Assembly (NCBI RefSeq): GCF_038002765.1
Contig: NZ_JBBODE010000001.1
Location: 248,001 to 312,000 of the forward strand
DNA: 64,000 bases
Direction: 5' to 3'
From: Peribacillus sp. FSL H8-0477
GTDB lineage: Bacteria > Bacillota > Bacilli > Bacillales > DSM-1321
This document shows positions 44,111 through 54,796 of the stretch, piece after piece. The position numbers and the translations under genes are program-made. Position 1 is the first letter of the stretch. The number at the start of each line of letters is the position of its first letter. Below the pieces are notes generated by a model, which was not told the DNA's origin, made no database searches, and saw nothing but the letters and a program-made list of their open reading frames with translations.

Positions 44111-46213
44111 TTAAGATAGCTTAAATCGGTCAACGACTTCCTGTAATTCTTGAGCAATGGTCGTCATATGATAAACGGATCCTGCTACTCGTTCGAGTTC
44201 TGCTTGCTGATCGGCAGCCGATGCACTTACTTGTTCAGCTGACGCAGCTGTTTCTTCTGAGATGGCTGAAATGTTTTGAATAGCCATCATAGCTTGATTT
44301 TTATGCTCAAGCATATTAGTAAGTTCGGCTACTAGCTGACTAATAGCAGTTGCACTGTCTTGAGCTAGTTGATGATTATCTTTGAACGCTGCCTCGGTAT
44401 TTTGGACAGATTCATTTTGTGCTTTCATTAACTGCATATTGGCCGCAATCATGGAAACGGTTTGTTTCGAATCTTCAACAATACTTTCTACTGTTTGTCT
44501 AATGACTTCCGTTTCATTTTTTGACTGCTCTGCTAGTTTTCTGACTTCCTCTGCTACGACTGCAAAGCCTTTGCCATGTTCACCAGCACGCGCGGCTTCA
44601 ATGCTCGCATTGAGCGCAAGCAAGTTCGTTTGATTGGAGATCCCTTGAATGGATGCAATCACTTGATTAATATTGGCGATGTTTGATGTTAACGTTTCGA
44701 TTTGAGTTTGTACCTTCTCATTCATTTCATTGCTCGCTGCGTTATGTTCTCGCAAACTCGCAATTTCATTCATGCCTTTTTCGGTCGTTTCTTTTGTTTG
44801 ATTCGACAAGGTATCCATCTGAGCGGACAGTACCGTCAGTGAATCGATTTGATTCGATAAATCAATCATCCGGGAACCGGTTTCTTCTGTATCTTCTGAT
44901 TGTCTCGCTGCCCCTGTCGCAATCTCATCTGTCGCTACTGAGACCTCTTGGCTCGATGCCACAATTTCATCAAACGCTCCATTCACCTGTGTCGACGATT
45001 GATTTAGGACAGTGGACGAATTCAACACCGTGTGAATGGCATCGTTCGTTTTATCCAGCATATTGTTATAAGCTGCTGAAACTGCACCGATTTCATCCTG
45101 TCTGATATATTTTTCATCGATTTTTTTCGTGAGATCTCCTTCCGCTGCGGTTTCAATCGAATCCCGTAAATAGGTCAACGGATTTAATCCTTTAAAGATA
45201 AACCTTGCAGTGGCTAATCCCATCAAAACAACCATAATAATTGCTGAAGCGATATTGACAAAAAGAATTTCGTTAAAGGTTTCTAAAATTTTTGAATTGG
45301 GCAAGACAAGCTGTACGGTCCAGGTTTCGTCTATTCCCTCTAGCATCATCGGTGCAAAGGCATTGAATGCTTCTTCTCCATAGGTTTTCGAATCGACATA
45401 GATACTTTCTGGCTTCCCGCTATCCAGCGTTTTTTTAACGGAATCCCAATCAATTGAATCTTTCATATAAGTTCCATTCATTTTTTCCTTATTACTATTA
45501 ACGGAAATCATTCCCGCCTCGGTAATGATGGAGGAATACCCGCCGTCAGGCTTAATCGTAGTCACAAGCTCCGCTAAATAATCAACCGACATATCGGCAG
45601 ACAATATACCAAAAAAGGTTCCTGTCGAGTCAATGAGCGGAACGGATAATGTAGTCATGGACATATTCTCTCCATTTACTTCTTCCTCATAGGGTTCGGT
45701 CAATATAGCTCGTTTTTCTTTTTTTGGAACCCAATACCAATCACCTGTTTCTTCGGATTCATATCCCTCTAAAAATGTGACATTTACTTGGTCACCATCT
45801 TGTACTAAATAAGGAATAAACCTTTTACTATCATCTATTAGCGCTTTAGATATGGTTGGTTCTATTTCAACTGAATCATTTTCCAATACTGCATAAACAG
45901 CAAAAATTTCATCATTGTCAGTTAAATTGACCTTTAGCATATCGATCACTTCTTCTGCTGATAAATTCCTCTTCTCATGCATTCCTTCAACGATCCGCTT
46001 TGTCGTCAATAGTTGCTCATTGACTTTATTAAAGTGCTCACTCATTTTCCCAACTGAATACTCCGCATTACGAAGCGTTGAACTCTCAGCATCTCCTACG
46101 CTTTTATCGTTAATAATCATACTCGTTACCACTGAATAAGCTAGAAACAGTGCTAAAAATAACCCTATAATCATGGAAGACAACTTCCATACAATACTTT
46201 TTGACTTCTTCAT
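44111..46213 (-). CDS. Methyl-accepting chemotaxis protein, dCache sensor
   Basis: 700 residues. Membrane helix about 10-31, an extracellular Cache-type sensor about 35-300 (with [20 protein letters not shown] and [20 protein letters not shown]), second helix about 320-345, HAMP about 345-400, then the coiled-coil signalling domain. Its hairpin tip is [20 protein letters not shown] with [11 protein letters not shown]. It passes ligand signals to CheA/CheW. Ligand unknown; dCache sensors often bind amino acids or related small molecules. AAAGGCGG precedes the ATG. Single gene with its own terminator. Confidence 0.93.
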   Translation of the reverse strand: MKKSKSIVWKLSSMIIGLFLALFLAYSVVTSMIINDKSVGDAESSTLRNAEYSVGKMSEHFNKVNEQLLTTKRIVEGMHEKRNLSAEEVIDMLKVNLTDNDEIFAVYAVLENDSVEIEPTISKALIDDSKRFIPYLVQDGDQVNVTFLEGYESEETGDWYWVPKKEKRAILTEPYEEEVNGENMSMTTLSVPLIDSTGTFFGILSADMSVDYLAELVTTIKPDGGYSSIITEAGMISVNSNKEKMNGTYMKDSIDWDSVKKTLDSGKPESIYVDSKTYGEEAFNAFAPMMLEGIDETWTVQLVLPNSKILETFNEILFVNIASAIIMVVLMGLATARFIFKGLNPLTYLRDSIETAAEGDLTKKIDEKYIRQDEIGAVSAAYNNMLDKTNDAIHTVLNSSTVLNQSSTQVNGAFDEIVASSQEVSVATDEIATGAARQSEDTEETGSRMIDLSNQIDSLTVLSAQMDTLSNQTKETTEKGMNEIASLREHNAASNEMNEKVQTQIETLTSNIANINQVIASIQGISNQTNLLALNASIEAARAGEHGKGFAVVAEEVRKLAEQSKNETEVIRQTVESIVEDSKQTVSMIAANMQLMKAQNESVQNTEAAFKDNHQLAQDSATAISQLVAELTNMLEHKNQAMMAIQNISAISEETAASAEQVSASAADQQAELERVAGSVYHMTTIAQELQEVVDRFKLS

Positions 46214-46342
46214 GTAACTTAAACCGCCTTTATAGTTAAAATAATGTTCTCGACTATGATGTGTTTCCTTTCTGGTAAGATAAAAAAATATTCATCTATA
46301 ATATCGGATTTTAAAATGATTTATTTACCTAAATTGCACATC

Positions 46343-46369
46343 AAAAAAAGCAGCTATACAAGCTGCTTT
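46343..46369 (-). terminator. Terminator after the ABC-2 permease
   Basis: AAAGCAGCT...AGCTGCTTT, 9-bp stem, 5-nt loop, minus strand T tract of seven. Ends the TetR-permease operon. Confidence 0.9.
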
Positions 46370-46383
46370 CCGAATAACATGAT

Positions 46384-47562
46384 TTAACGATTTAAGTGAG
46401 GTTGTGATTGTTCTTGTGACGAACTCATCTTAAGGCTAGTACCCAGGATAACTAGCCCACTTACGATTCCAATCCACACCAGGATCGTTACTGGAGAACT
46501 CCAGGTTAATCCTTTACCGAAGTAGAACAGTTCACGCAAGCCTTCTACCATGAACCTCATTGGCAGCCACGAATATATCCAATCCCGGTAAAAGGAAGAC
46601 ATCATTTCCGGAGCCATTGCAAGCAACGGTGCACCAAAGAATAGCATTAATACAAAAATTGGAATTCCTTTAAACCCGACTAGTGAAAGGACAGCTAAGA
46701 TCATTAAGTAAAAGCTAAAACTCGTTATCGAAAGGAAAAGCGCTGTATCCGCAAATTGAGGAATCGTTAATTCTAACATGCTGTCTGCCAGCCACGTTAA
46801 TCCAAATCCAATAACTAGGGAAAGAATAGCACCCATTAAAATTTGAACGATCTTTGCCGCCAGGTTCTCCTTAAAATCAGCAATGGGTAATTTACGAATA
46901 ACCAGAAAGAGAATGGCTGCACTCGCTAGACTTGCCATCCATAGCGGCTGGAATAAAGAAACCGGCGCATTCCCGTTTGCACTATTCGTACCAATCTCAT
47001 TCACATTCGTAACGGTTTTAGTAATAGGAGCAACGAGGCTTTCCGCTTGTTTAGCCGTTAAAGCGGCCCCTTGTTTGTCAAACTCATCCAGAAGTTGTTG
47101 ACGAACTGTATTGTTCATATTGTCGACGACACCATTCAAGAGTTGTCCAGCCATAGTTGAAGCAGCGGTATTCATCCCCTGATTGATAAATAGTTGAACC
47201 TCCGGGGAAGAAGGTGCTGGTGTTCTTAGTGATGCCTGCTTAGCACTAAAATCTTTTGGAATGGTCAAGGCTGCATAATAGTCTTGATTATCCATCCCTT
47301 TTTGTGCGTCCTCAGTTGTTTTTACGATCACCCATTTCACAGCTGTAGTTGGATTCTCTTGAATCATATTTACGATGGTTTTCCCCATGTTCATACTCGG
47401 TTGATTAGGAATTTGCACGCCTTCGTCTTCATTCACAATCGCGATTGGTAAATTCTTTGGTTGTGGTTGAACCGATGGAAAAAGTGTTAATGAAAAAATA
47501 AAGACGACCAACAAAGCAATGATAGGTGAAAGGACCACCAATTTATTTTTAAAGATAGCCAT
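46384..47562 (-). CDS. ABC-2/YhgE-type membrane permease
   Basis: 392 residues. One membrane helix at 10-30, a large extracytoplasmic domain (about 35-205, with IAIVNEDEGVQIPNQPSMNM), then five helices. This is the ABC-2/Pip/YhgE arrangement found in drug or lipid export. No ATPase gene accompanies it. It lies 15 bp after a TetR gene, which suggests the repressor controls it in response to a toxic compound. GGGGGG lies before the ATG. Confidence 0.82.
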   Translation of the reverse strand: MAIFKNKLVVLSPIIALLVVFIFSLTLFPSVQPQPKNLPIAIVNEDEGVQIPNQPSMNMGKTIVNMIQENPTTAVKWVIVKTTEDAQKGMDNQDYYAALTIPKDFSAKQASLRTPAPSSPEVQLFINQGMNTAASTMAGQLLNGVVDNMNNTVRQQLLDEFDKQGAALTAKQAESLVAPITKTVTNVNEIGTNSANGNAPVSLFQPLWMASLASAAILFLVIRKLPIADFKENLAAKIVQILMGAILSLVIGFGLTWLADSMLELTIPQFADTALFLSITSFSFYLMILAVLSLVGFKGIPIFVLMLFFGAPLLAMAPEMMSSFYRDWIYSWLPMRFMVEGLRELFYFGKGLTWSSPVTILVWIGIVSGLVILGTSLKMSSSQEQSQPHLNR

Positions 47563-47577
47563 TATTTAACCCCCCAT

Positions 47578-48231
47578 TTATTTTTTAAAGCCATTCATTA
47601 TAAAATCAATCACTTCATCTAATTCTGCCTCTTCATCCATAACGAAGTTGTCAGTAAGTAAAATAAAACGAGAGGTAATATAGCCAAATAGAAATGTGAC
47701 GAACATCCGAAGAATAATAGGCGATGGCTTTTCAATTAACTCTCCACGCTCTTTAAATTCCTCAATGATCTTGATGAAATGATGAACAAGTATTTCGGAA
47801 ACTAAAGGTTTAAGTTCTAGTTTAAACTCCTCACGATACATAACTTCTTTTACAAGAATTTTAAATAATTCTTTGTTTTCTTTAATAAACTCAATTCGGT
47901 TTTTAAGAAGTCCTCGTATAAACTGTTCAAATGTACCCGGATTTTGTGCCATTAATTCAGTAAAAAGCTCTTCCGCCATTCGAGGTATTAAATCCTTAAG
48001 AAAAGGTAACGTAATCGAAAGCAGTAAGTTTTCCTTCGTTCCGTAATGGCGAAAGATCGTGGCCTCTGCTACCCCAGCTTCTTCGGCTATTTCGCTGGTT
48101 GACGTGTTGGCAAACCCTTTTTCGGCAAATATTTTAATGGCTGCCTCCACTACTTTCTGTTGTTTGTCTGTGTGTTTCTTCGAAATTTTCGCTTGGGCAA
48201 TCATTTCATCAATCAGATTCTTTGATGGCAT
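47578..48231 (-). CDS. TetR-family transcriptional regulator
   Basis: 217 residues. The N-terminal helix-turn-helix (about 20-65) reads KIFAEKGFANTSTSEIAEEA and GVAEATIFRHYGTKENLL, typical TetR. The C-terminal domain would bind a ligand. ATG 48231 after AGGAG is the start; GTG 48240 overlaps that site. It is first in an operon with the permease and probably represses it. Confidence 0.9.
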   Translation of the reverse strand: MPSKNLIDEMIAQAKISKKHTDKQQKVVEAAIKIFAEKGFANTSTSEIAEEAGVAEATIFRHYGTKENLLLSITLPFLKDLIPRMAEELFTELMAQNPGTFEQFIRGLLKNRIEFIKENKELFKILVKEVMYREEFKLELKPLVSEILVHHFIKIIEEFKERGELIEKPSPIILRMFVTFLFGYITSRFILLTDNFVMDEEAELDEVIDFIMNGFKK

Positions 48232-48352
48232 TCGGTCCACTCCTATAAAAAATGTGAGTAATCACTTACTTTTTATCTTATCTTCTTTTTCGAGAAAGTC
48301 AACCTCCGTCTTTCTATTATTTCCGAGCCGGCTATTTTATATTTTCCATAAT

Positions 48353-48383
48353 AAAAACGGACAGCCATTTTGCTGTCCGTTTT
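48353..48383. terminator. Terminator between CBS and TetR genes
   Basis: AAAACGGACAGC...GCTGTCCGTTTT, 12-bp stem, short loop, A/T tracts on both sides. It terminates the CBS gene, whose stop is at 48395. Confidence 0.9.
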
Positions 48384-48394
48384 CGACTCAATTC

Positions 48395-48850
48395 TTAGTT
48401 GATATCGCCTAATAGCTTTTCTCTTAGTTTTTTAATCATATCTCCACGACTCACGATCCCTACTACTTCGTTATTTTTATTAATAACCGGGATCTTTTTG
48501 AAATGATTATTCGCAAGAAGTTTTAGCACAGATTCTAACTGATCGTCTTCATTGACGGTAACCACTTTCTTACGCATCGCCTGTTTAATAGATTGATTTG
48601 CAGCTTTCGTCAACGTATCATCCAGGTCATCCGTGTAACTTAAATAATAACCAAAGTACGTAGTATGCGTTTTAGGATTTAGTGTTCGTAAAACATCACC
48701 GTCAGAAATAATGCCGACTAACTGGTTCTTTGTATTTACGACCGGAACCCCACCGATTCTTTTCTCTACCATTAATTCTAATAGTGTTTTAAAGTTTTCA
48801 TTTTCATCTAGCACAAATACATCTTTTATCATAAAGTCTTTTACTAACAT
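48395..48850 (-). CDS. Two-CBS-domain protein
   Basis: 151 residues made of two CBS domains. The first is about 1-55 (KDFMIKDVFVLDENENFKTL, GGVPVVNTKNQLVGIISDGD); the second is about 88-145 (VNEDDQLESVLKLLANNHFK, IPVINKNNEVVGIVSRGDM). Such pairs bind adenine nucleotides and regulate partner proteins. Start ATG 48850 follows GAGGAGG; earlier open codons lack support. Monocistronic. Confidence 0.9.
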   Translation of the reverse strand: MLVKDFMIKDVFVLDENENFKTLLELMVEKRIGGVPVVNTKNQLVGIISDGDVLRTLNPKTHTTYFGYYLSYTDDLDDTLTKAANQSIKQAMRKKVVTVNEDDQLESVLKLLANNHFKKIPVINKNNEVVGIVSRGDMIKKLREKLLGDIN

Positions 48851-49124
48851 TGCTGATTCCTCCTCATCTCTTTGTTGAACAAAACCAATTTGGTTCAGAA
48901 ATAGCAATCATTTGAAAGTACCTCTACATATAGTCTACTAAATAAAAAAAATCTTCGCTAACGGTTTATTTGATTTTTACGAAGAAAATTATTATTCATA
49001 TATACTTTTGACACAGAAATTATTTTTATCCTTTAAAGAGAATTTTACGTTATAATTAATAGAATATTAAGAGTATTTATTCAAAGAAAGAAGGTGCGTA
49101 TTCTACCTTCAAGGGAGTGACTCT

Positions 49125-49313
49125 ATGATTATAAGAAATGCTCGTTACGCAATGATATTTTTTGGGGTATCTCTTCTATGGCAACGTCTTTCAGTGGATT
49201 ATATTTTGTGGATACCAACCGTGATAACCACCTTTATTCTTTTTCTTCTTTCCCTATTATTTGATTGGGCTAAGACTCCATATAAATGGAATAAGAATGA
49301 CAAAGAAAAGTAA
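49125..49313 (+). CDS. Small membrane protein
   Basis: 62 residues from ATG 49125, preceded by AAGGGAGTGA at good spacing. Two hydrophobic stretches (about 7-19 and 27-46), then a positively charged tail KTPYKWNKNDKEK, so the C-terminus is probably inside. No family recognised. Plus strand, unlike its neighbours. Confidence 0.6.
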   Translation: MIIRNARYAMIFFGVSLLWQRLSVDYILWIPTVITTFILFLLSLLFDWAKTPYKWNKNDKEK

Positions 49314-49549
49314 CTGCATAGAATAAAAATTGAGTAGGGAACATCTACCCCATCAGAAATAAAATAGCATTTCAGATCCATGGTTTCTCTCGACTACTCT
49401 TCATCCTTGTTCTACTAATTCTTTTGCTTTGTTTGATGGTTCGTTGAAAACTCTAAGTGTAATAGTAACAAGTTTCTTTTTCTTTATTGCCAGTCCTATG
49501 AAATTCAAATTATAAAAACTGTTTTCAGTTAAATGAGGAGTGTTACTTT

Positions 49550-49906
49550 ATGGGTGCTTGGGGAACAGGAATATTTGAGGATGATACTACTTGTGATGTA
49601 AGAGGTGATTTTATTGATTACTTGGAAGAAGGTAAATCTGTAGAATTAGCCACTCAAATAATAGTAGAGGAATACTCAGATAAATATAGTATTGATGATG
49701 ATTTGGAAGTAATGTCTTTAGTATATATTGGTCTTTCCGCAATACAGTTAGATAAAAAATGTCTTCAAGAACAAGTGCGTAAGAATGCTATTGAATTGAT
49801 TGAACGTGGTGCAGACCTTGAGCTGTGGGAAGAAGATGAAGATGATTATGAAGAACGAAAAAGAGTGTTGAGTGAGTTTAAACAGAAGTTACTTACTGTT
49901 AAATAA
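49550..49906 (+). CDS. DUF4259-family protein
   Basis: 118 residues. The opening GAWGTGIFEDDTTCDVRGDF is the hallmark of DUF4259 proteins. The rest is acidic and helical (EEGKSVELATQIIVEEYSD, LEVMSLVYIGLSAIQLDKKC). Family function is unknown; small acidic proteins like this often occur as orphan immunity-type genes, but no toxin gene is seen beside it. GAGGAGTG precedes the ATG. Confidence 0.8.
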   Translation: MGAWGTGIFEDDTTCDVRGDFIDYLEEGKSVELATQIIVEEYSDKYSIDDDLEVMSLVYIGLSAIQLDKKCLQEQVRKNAIELIERGADLELWEEDEDDYEERKRVLSEFKQKLLTVK

Positions 49907-49948
49907 TGAGTCGTTTAACTTCAAGAACAGGACTGTCCATATGAACCA

Positions 49949-49985
49949 ACCCCCGAAAGTTAGACAATACCTTCCGGGGGTATTT
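49949..49985 (+). terminator. Terminator after the DUF4259 gene
   Basis: ACCCCCG...CGGGGGT, 7-bp GC-rich stem with an internal AAG/CTT pairing, followed by ATTTA. Moderate T tract. Confidence 0.6.
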
Positions 49986-50146
49986 AGTCACGTACAAAAA
50001 AGAAGCGATAGGATGTTAAATTATGTACAAATACTTCGCATTTCCATACAAACGCAATGCTAAAAAAGCACCTTGACCGTTGGGGAAATTTCTTCTACAA
50101 ACTCAGTAGCGGCTTCAATTAGTACCATGGTTTAGCAACTTCTCAG

Positions 50147-50185
50147 AAAAAAAACAGACCAAAACGCTAGGCGAATGGGTCTGTT
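50147..50185 (-). terminator. Terminator after the SDR gene
   Basis: Minus strand AACAGACC...GGTCTGTT with a run of eight T, 13 nt after the stop codon at 50199. Confidence 0.9.
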
Positions 50186-50198
50186 CAGTGATTTTTAT

Positions 50199-50954
50199 TT
50201 AATGCAGCATAATCGAGCCGCCGTCGACCATGATCGTTTGTCCAGTAATGTATTTACTGTCTTCAGATGCTAGGAATACGGCTACTCGTCCGATATCGTC
50301 TTCTGGATCACCCAAACGACCAGCTGGGATTCCCTTTAACATGCCTTCATACATTTCCGGTTGTGCTTTAGCCCATGCTTGGACGCCTTCAGAATTGGCG
50401 ATAGGAGAGATTAAATTGATGGTAATTCCATCTCTGCCATGTTCGTTCGCCGCAACACGCGTCAAACCGCGAATCGCTTCTTTTGCTGAAGCATATGCTG
50501 CTTGTGTCGGCTGCCCATTTAAGCCTGCGCCCGAAGCAAAGTTAATAATGTTACCCTTTGTTTCTTTTAAATGAGGCATTGCTGCCTGCATTAAATAAAA
50601 CGTTGGATAGTAACCTGTATTAAATGATAGATCTAGAAGTTCTTTGGTTGTTTCCATAAATGGAACTTGACGAGAAACGTGTGCATTGTTAACAAGTACA
50701 TTTAATTTCCCGTACTTGGAGACAACTTGTTCAACCAATCCTGGCAGTTCATCATGTTTCGTTAAATCAAACGGAATAAACATGGAATTTGGTGAATGCT
50801 GTTGAATTTCTTTCTCAACGATTCGACCTCTTTCTTCACTCAAGTCGACAATAACAACAGTCGCCCCTTCTTTTACCATGGCTTTAGCCATTCCAGCACC
50901 AATACCACCGGCGCCACCAGTAATTAAGACAACCTTATCTGCTAACTTTTTCAA
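50199..50954 (-). CDS. Short-chain dehydrogenase/reductase (TTG start)
   Basis: 251 residues, classical SDR. NAD(P) motif ITGGAGGIGAGMAKAM, NNAHVS in place of NNAG, and a YASAK active-site Tyr-Lys after INFASGAG. Asp at the end of beta-2 (VIVDLSEE) suggests NAD+ over NADP+. Start TTG 50954 follows GGAGG at 6-7 nt; in-frame codons further up have no ribosome site. Substrate unknown; FabG-like or sugar/alcohol dehydrogenase. Confidence 0.88.
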   Translation of the reverse strand: MKKLADKVVLITGGAGGIGAGMAKAMVKEGATVVIVDLSEERGRIVEKEIQQHSPNSMFIPFDLTKHDELPGLVEQVVSKYGKLNVLVNNAHVSRQVPFMETTKELLDLSFNTGYYPTFYLMQAAMPHLKETKGNIINFASGAGLNGQPTQAAYASAKEAIRGLTRVAANEHGRDGITINLISPIANSEGVQAWAKAQPEMYEGMLKGIPAGRLGDPEDDIGRVAVFLASEDSKYITGQTIMVDGGSIMLH

Positions 50955-51035
50955 ATAAATTCCTCCATTCCTCTTTACATCTACAGCATATAACTTATCT
51001 AGATAAAATTGCAAGAATATCCACTAAAAGACAAA

Positions 51036-54032
51036 CTAACGACAAAATTCTTCCTTCACCTTCTCTGTTCTCCGGCAAGTCGGAAAATTACTGCATCCAT
51101 AAAAACTGCCGTACTTCCCTTTCCGTTTGATCATATACCCGCCACAGCCTGGACAGATCTTCGGATTGGTTAACACATCTGTATTTTTAAGTGTGTAACC
51201 GCATTGAGGATAGTTCGTACAGCCGAGGAATGAACCGTATTTACCATTGTTCCCTCTCAGCACAAGATGTCCAGTTTGACACCTTGGACATTGAGGATTC
51301 GTTTGAACGCTCTGCCCTGCTGGCTCAACAGACACATCATAATTACTCTTTAATTCTTTCACAAAATGTGACTGTTTATTCTCTGGTGCTAATATATATG
51401 TAGTGTTCTTCGTTCTCGTAATGGCAACATAGAACAAACGTCTTTCTTCAGCAAATTCAAATCGATCACTCTTCGTCAAGACCCAGGAAAGCAGCGGATC
51501 ATCTACCATCTTATTAGGAAAACCACTCTTACTATTTTGAGCATTAAGAAGAATACTGTTATCGGCTTCTAACCCTTTTGCTCGGTGGGTCGTTAAAAAG
51601 AACAATTTAATGTTTGGATGCTTTTTATAGACAATCTCTACCTGCTCCCCCTTCCCTTTTCTGACGAACTCCCCACTCTTAAGCACATCATTCACATCAA
51701 AATTATTGCGCCCTAATAACATGATTTCTGTCTCTATACCATGAATCGTAATAATCTCAGCAATGGCTTCTTTCAGTGAATCGAGATAATCATTCTGGTA
51801 TTCCAATATTCGAATAGGGGCTGCAGCTTGTTTCGTTGATTGAAGATTCTTTACCATTTGGTCTTTATTCTTCATGACAAAATCTCCGGCAATCGTTATT
51901 AACTCTTGTGAATTCCGGTAGGTTTGTTCAATCTTTAATAATTCATAGTGACCAAAGTATTGTTCAAACTTTGTAAATAGCTGAATATCACTCCCCGCAA
52001 AACGATAGATGGACTGCCAATCATCCCCTACACATACGATCTTCGCATGTGTTTTCCTCCTAATCGCATCAACTAAATGATATCTACTTTTAGAAATGTC
52101 TTGATATTCGTCAATAATGATATATTTATAAGGAAATTGAACCTTTCCTTCCTGTACAATCGAAGTGGCCAAATTAATCATATCGTTGAAGTCGATATAC
52201 TCGTTTTTTTGCAGAAACGACTGATAATAATCAAAAATGGGACGTACTACTTCAAAAAACAGTTCTGTTCGTTTCCGTATAAAGGGGCTTTGATTTTGTT
52301 TTCTATTTTCCTTATGAAACTCATCGAATGCAGTCGAATCATACCCGTTCGATTTAAACAATTGAATAAAGCTCGAAATCAGTTTAATGAACTCATGAAA
52401 ATAGCGGTCCTTGGTTTGATCAAAAATGGAATCAAAGACCCCACGAAAATCGATTTCCTTAAATACAACCCCATTTGCCACTAACAGTTCTTCTAATTTT
52501 TCAAGTAAAATCCCGTTATTATTATAGAAGGAATACGTTTCAACTAATGTTGTCCCCTTTTCCTCATGAAGCTTCCGTTTCCACTCCATCCCTTCAAGGT
52601 ATTTCTTTTCCTCAATTTCACTAAGCCAGGGCGTTCTATTCTGTTCATTGACCCCGAAATGTTCTATGTACAAATCAAACTCTGGTAAATAAAAATCAGG
52701 TTTATACTGACTGTATTGTATGCTTTCTGTCCGATGTGGATAGGGCCTTTCATAGACGTACTCTACGCCATTTAGAAACAAGAAGTTCGCAATGATTATT
52801 TCTTCATAGCTCTTAACCGTCTCGCCATGAAAGGTTTTATACTCTTTTGCCAGCTCATCCGCCGCACTTCTTACATATTCCTGCTTATCCGTTTTTCCTT
52901 TAAGGGTCTCGTAATCCAAGTCTCGCGTATGTTCGTGATACTCCCCCAAAGTATCAAACTCTTCGATACTTTTCGGAATTGTTAGGTAGTAACCAAAGAA
53001 CATGACTAATTTCTGAATCACCGTTTTATGTTGATAAATCTCTTTTTGAAAATAGTGATGGATCACTTCCTGAAAGGAATTGAAGATCTCAGGTTTTGCT
53101 TGATCATTTTTCGCGAGAATTTCTAAACCAAGCTTATGAAACGTTTTTACATCCACCTTAACCCCAAGCCGTTTAACGACCCGTTCAGCCATTTCAATCG
53201 ACGCTTTTTTTGTAAATGAAATGAGCAAAATTTCTTCCGGTTTAATGTTCTTCTTATCTACTAAGTATTTCACCTTACCCGATATGGTCAGCGTTTTTCC
53301 GCTTCCAGCCCCAGCGAGAATCAGGTTGCTAGCCTCATCCGTTACAATTGCCGTCCTCTGTTGAATATCGAGCGATTTTCCGTCAATATCATTAAAAAAT
53401 GCCTCGTTTTCCCGTAATTCCTTTTGAATATAAGTTGCATTCCAATCCTTTATATACCTATTCAAGTCTTTAAAAATCGCCATAAAGGTCGCTACATTGT
53501 TTGTCTCTCCTGATGAATCGTCAAAGAAAGTAAACAGCTCCCCATATTTTTTCTTTAAATACTCATAGTGGGTAGTGGTAATATACATGCTTTTCAGCTT
53601 CTTAACGATACGTAGAAACTGCTCCACCTTTTGAAAATAAGGAGTGAGAAATGCATTCCTTTCCGCTTGCAACACATCCAATGAATCTAGCTTCGGAACA
53701 AATGAATTCCGCAGCAAAACCATTTGTGCGTTAAGCTTTGGTAACCGTTTTGCACTAAGTTTTTGCTCACGCTGAAAAAACGCGACCGCTGCTACTGAAA
53801 TAGCCTGCACCTGATTACTACGTAAATAATCATAGTCTTTATTATAAAGATCACGGATTTGTTGTACCTGCTGATCGGTAATCAACGCTTTTTGATTCGT
53901 AAGACTTCTAATCTTGCTATCCAGATCCTTTTCTTTCCTTGTAATGCTCTTTAAGTACTTTTGAATCTGTTCGTAATACTTCGCTTCTTCTGACTTCATA
54001 AATAAGTTTTTAATACTCTCTAAAATCGCCAT
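51036..54032 (-). CDS. UvrD/Rep-like helicase with two topoisomerase-type zinc ribbons
   Basis: 998 residues. An N-terminal coiled region (1-220) is followed by superfamily-1A helicase motifs: Q-motif and Walker A NLILAGAGSGKTLTISGK near 240, IIIDEYQDIS (motif II) near 645, GDDWQSIYRFAGSD (III), QTYRNSQ (IV) and FYVAITRTKNTTYI (VI). Two C4 zinc ribbons end the protein (CPRCQTGHL...CTNYPQC and CPGCGGY...CSNFPTC), as in topoisomerase I tails. The region KPDFYLPEFDLYIEHFG near 450 looks like a UvrD-type nuclease insertion. Unwinding or repair of DNA is expected. Ribosome site is weak. Confidence 0.88.
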   Translation of the reverse strand: MAILESIKNLFMKSEEAKYYEQIQKYLKSITRKEKDLDSKIRSLTNQKALITDQQVQQIRDLYNKDYDYLRSNQVQAISVAAVAFFQREQKLSAKRLPKLNAQMVLLRNSFVPKLDSLDVLQAERNAFLTPYFQKVEQFLRIVKKLKSMYITTTHYEYLKKKYGELFTFFDDSSGETNNVATFMAIFKDLNRYIKDWNATYIQKELRENEAFFNDIDGKSLDIQQRTAIVTDEASNLILAGAGSGKTLTISGKVKYLVDKKNIKPEEILLISFTKKASIEMAERVVKRLGVKVDVKTFHKLGLEILAKNDQAKPEIFNSFQEVIHHYFQKEIYQHKTVIQKLVMFFGYYLTIPKSIEEFDTLGEYHEHTRDLDYETLKGKTDKQEYVRSAADELAKEYKTFHGETVKSYEEIIIANFLFLNGVEYVYERPYPHRTESIQYSQYKPDFYLPEFDLYIEHFGVNEQNRTPWLSEIEEKKYLEGMEWKRKLHEEKGTTLVETYSFYNNNGILLEKLEELLVANGVVFKEIDFRGVFDSIFDQTKDRYFHEFIKLISSFIQLFKSNGYDSTAFDEFHKENRKQNQSPFIRKRTELFFEVVRPIFDYYQSFLQKNEYIDFNDMINLATSIVQEGKVQFPYKYIIIDEYQDISKSRYHLVDAIRRKTHAKIVCVGDDWQSIYRFAGSDIQLFTKFEQYFGHYELLKIEQTYRNSQELITIAGDFVMKNKDQMVKNLQSTKQAAAPIRILEYQNDYLDSLKEAIAEIITIHGIETEIMLLGRNNFDVNDVLKSGEFVRKGKGEQVEIVYKKHPNIKLFFLTTHRAKGLEADNSILLNAQNSKSGFPNKMVDDPLLSWVLTKSDRFEFAEERRLFYVAITRTKNTTYILAPENKQSHFVKELKSNYDVSVEPAGQSVQTNPQCPRCQTGHLVLRGNNGKYGSFLGCTNYPQCGYTLKNTDVLTNPKICPGCGGYMIKRKGKYGSFYGCSNFPTCRRTEKVKEEFCR

Positions 54033-54216
54033 AAACTATGTATACCGCCTTGAAGTTTTCTAATAATAGCCTGACTCTCCCTATACCAATTGTAAATATA
54101 TCTATAAATCCCATAAATATTAAGTTATATAACTAAATTGTACCATAAGTTATATTCTATAAAGGACAAAAGTGAGTAGTTTTATACTATACTCAAATAA
54201 GAAAGGACGTTATTTA

Positions 54217-54708
54217 ATGAAAAACTGGATTCCGTTTTCTGAAGAAGAGTACGCACAAATTTGGGACAGGATACATAGAGATTTTAAATTCGAACCTAGT
54301 ATTTCTAAGTTCCCATCTTTTCAGGTACCACAGCCTTTTGTAACATATGATATTTCTGATTTTTTCGGGGAATCAGCTGATTTAGATGCTTATGATAACC
54401 TTGAAGAGAGAGCATTAGATGCATTTAAAGAGTGCATTTTGGATGACGAATATATCCTGGCACTGAATTACCAGCATGATTGTTTTTGGGTAAATCCACA
54501 TTTAACATTCGAAAGAGATGAATGGGGAGAATGGAAAATACCCATCTTTCCGAATGGTGATTACTACTTCTTTATCCATAAGGATTTTAAATTTGGCTTT
54601 CTAGGGCACCCATGGGAAAGAAGCATTACTATATTTGGAAAAGAATTCATAAATGCTTTTGATAAACAGAAGCCAAGTATGTTTCGTAAGGTTTTAAGAC
54701 ACAGCTAA
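54217..54708 (+). CDS. DUF2716-family protein
   Basis: 163 residues from ATG 54217 (AAAGGA upstream); earlier in-frame codons from 54172 lack a site. NWIPFSEEEYAQIWDRIHRD at the start and PNGDYYFFIHKDFKFGFLGH later match my memory of DUF2716. Function unknown. Soluble, no signal peptide. Divergent from the helicase gene. Confidence 0.75.
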   Translation: MKNWIPFSEEEYAQIWDRIHRDFKFEPSISKFPSFQVPQPFVTYDISDFFGESADLDAYDNLEERALDAFKECILDDEYILALNYQHDCFWVNPHLTFERDEWGEWKIPIFPNGDYYFFIHKDFKFGFLGHPWERSITIFGKEFINAFDKQKPSMFRKVLRHS

Positions 54709-54748
54709 TTAAAGACCGTCACTTATCTATGCCTCAATAGGTGCCTCC

Positions 54749-54784
54749 AAAAAAAAACTCATTTAAGCTATAAATGAGTTTTTT
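54749..54784. terminator. Bidirectional terminator
   Basis: AAAAACTCATTTA...TAAATGAGTTTTT, 13-bp stem, 5-nt loop. It serves both convergent genes (DUF2716 on plus, DUF1643 on minus). Confidence 0.9.
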
Positions 54785-54796
54785 CTAATCTATGCA

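Noticed and set aside
54119-54136. Near-palindrome TTAAGTTATATAACTAA between divergent genes
   Set aside because: AT-rich and imperfect; could be an operator but there is no second copy to compare.
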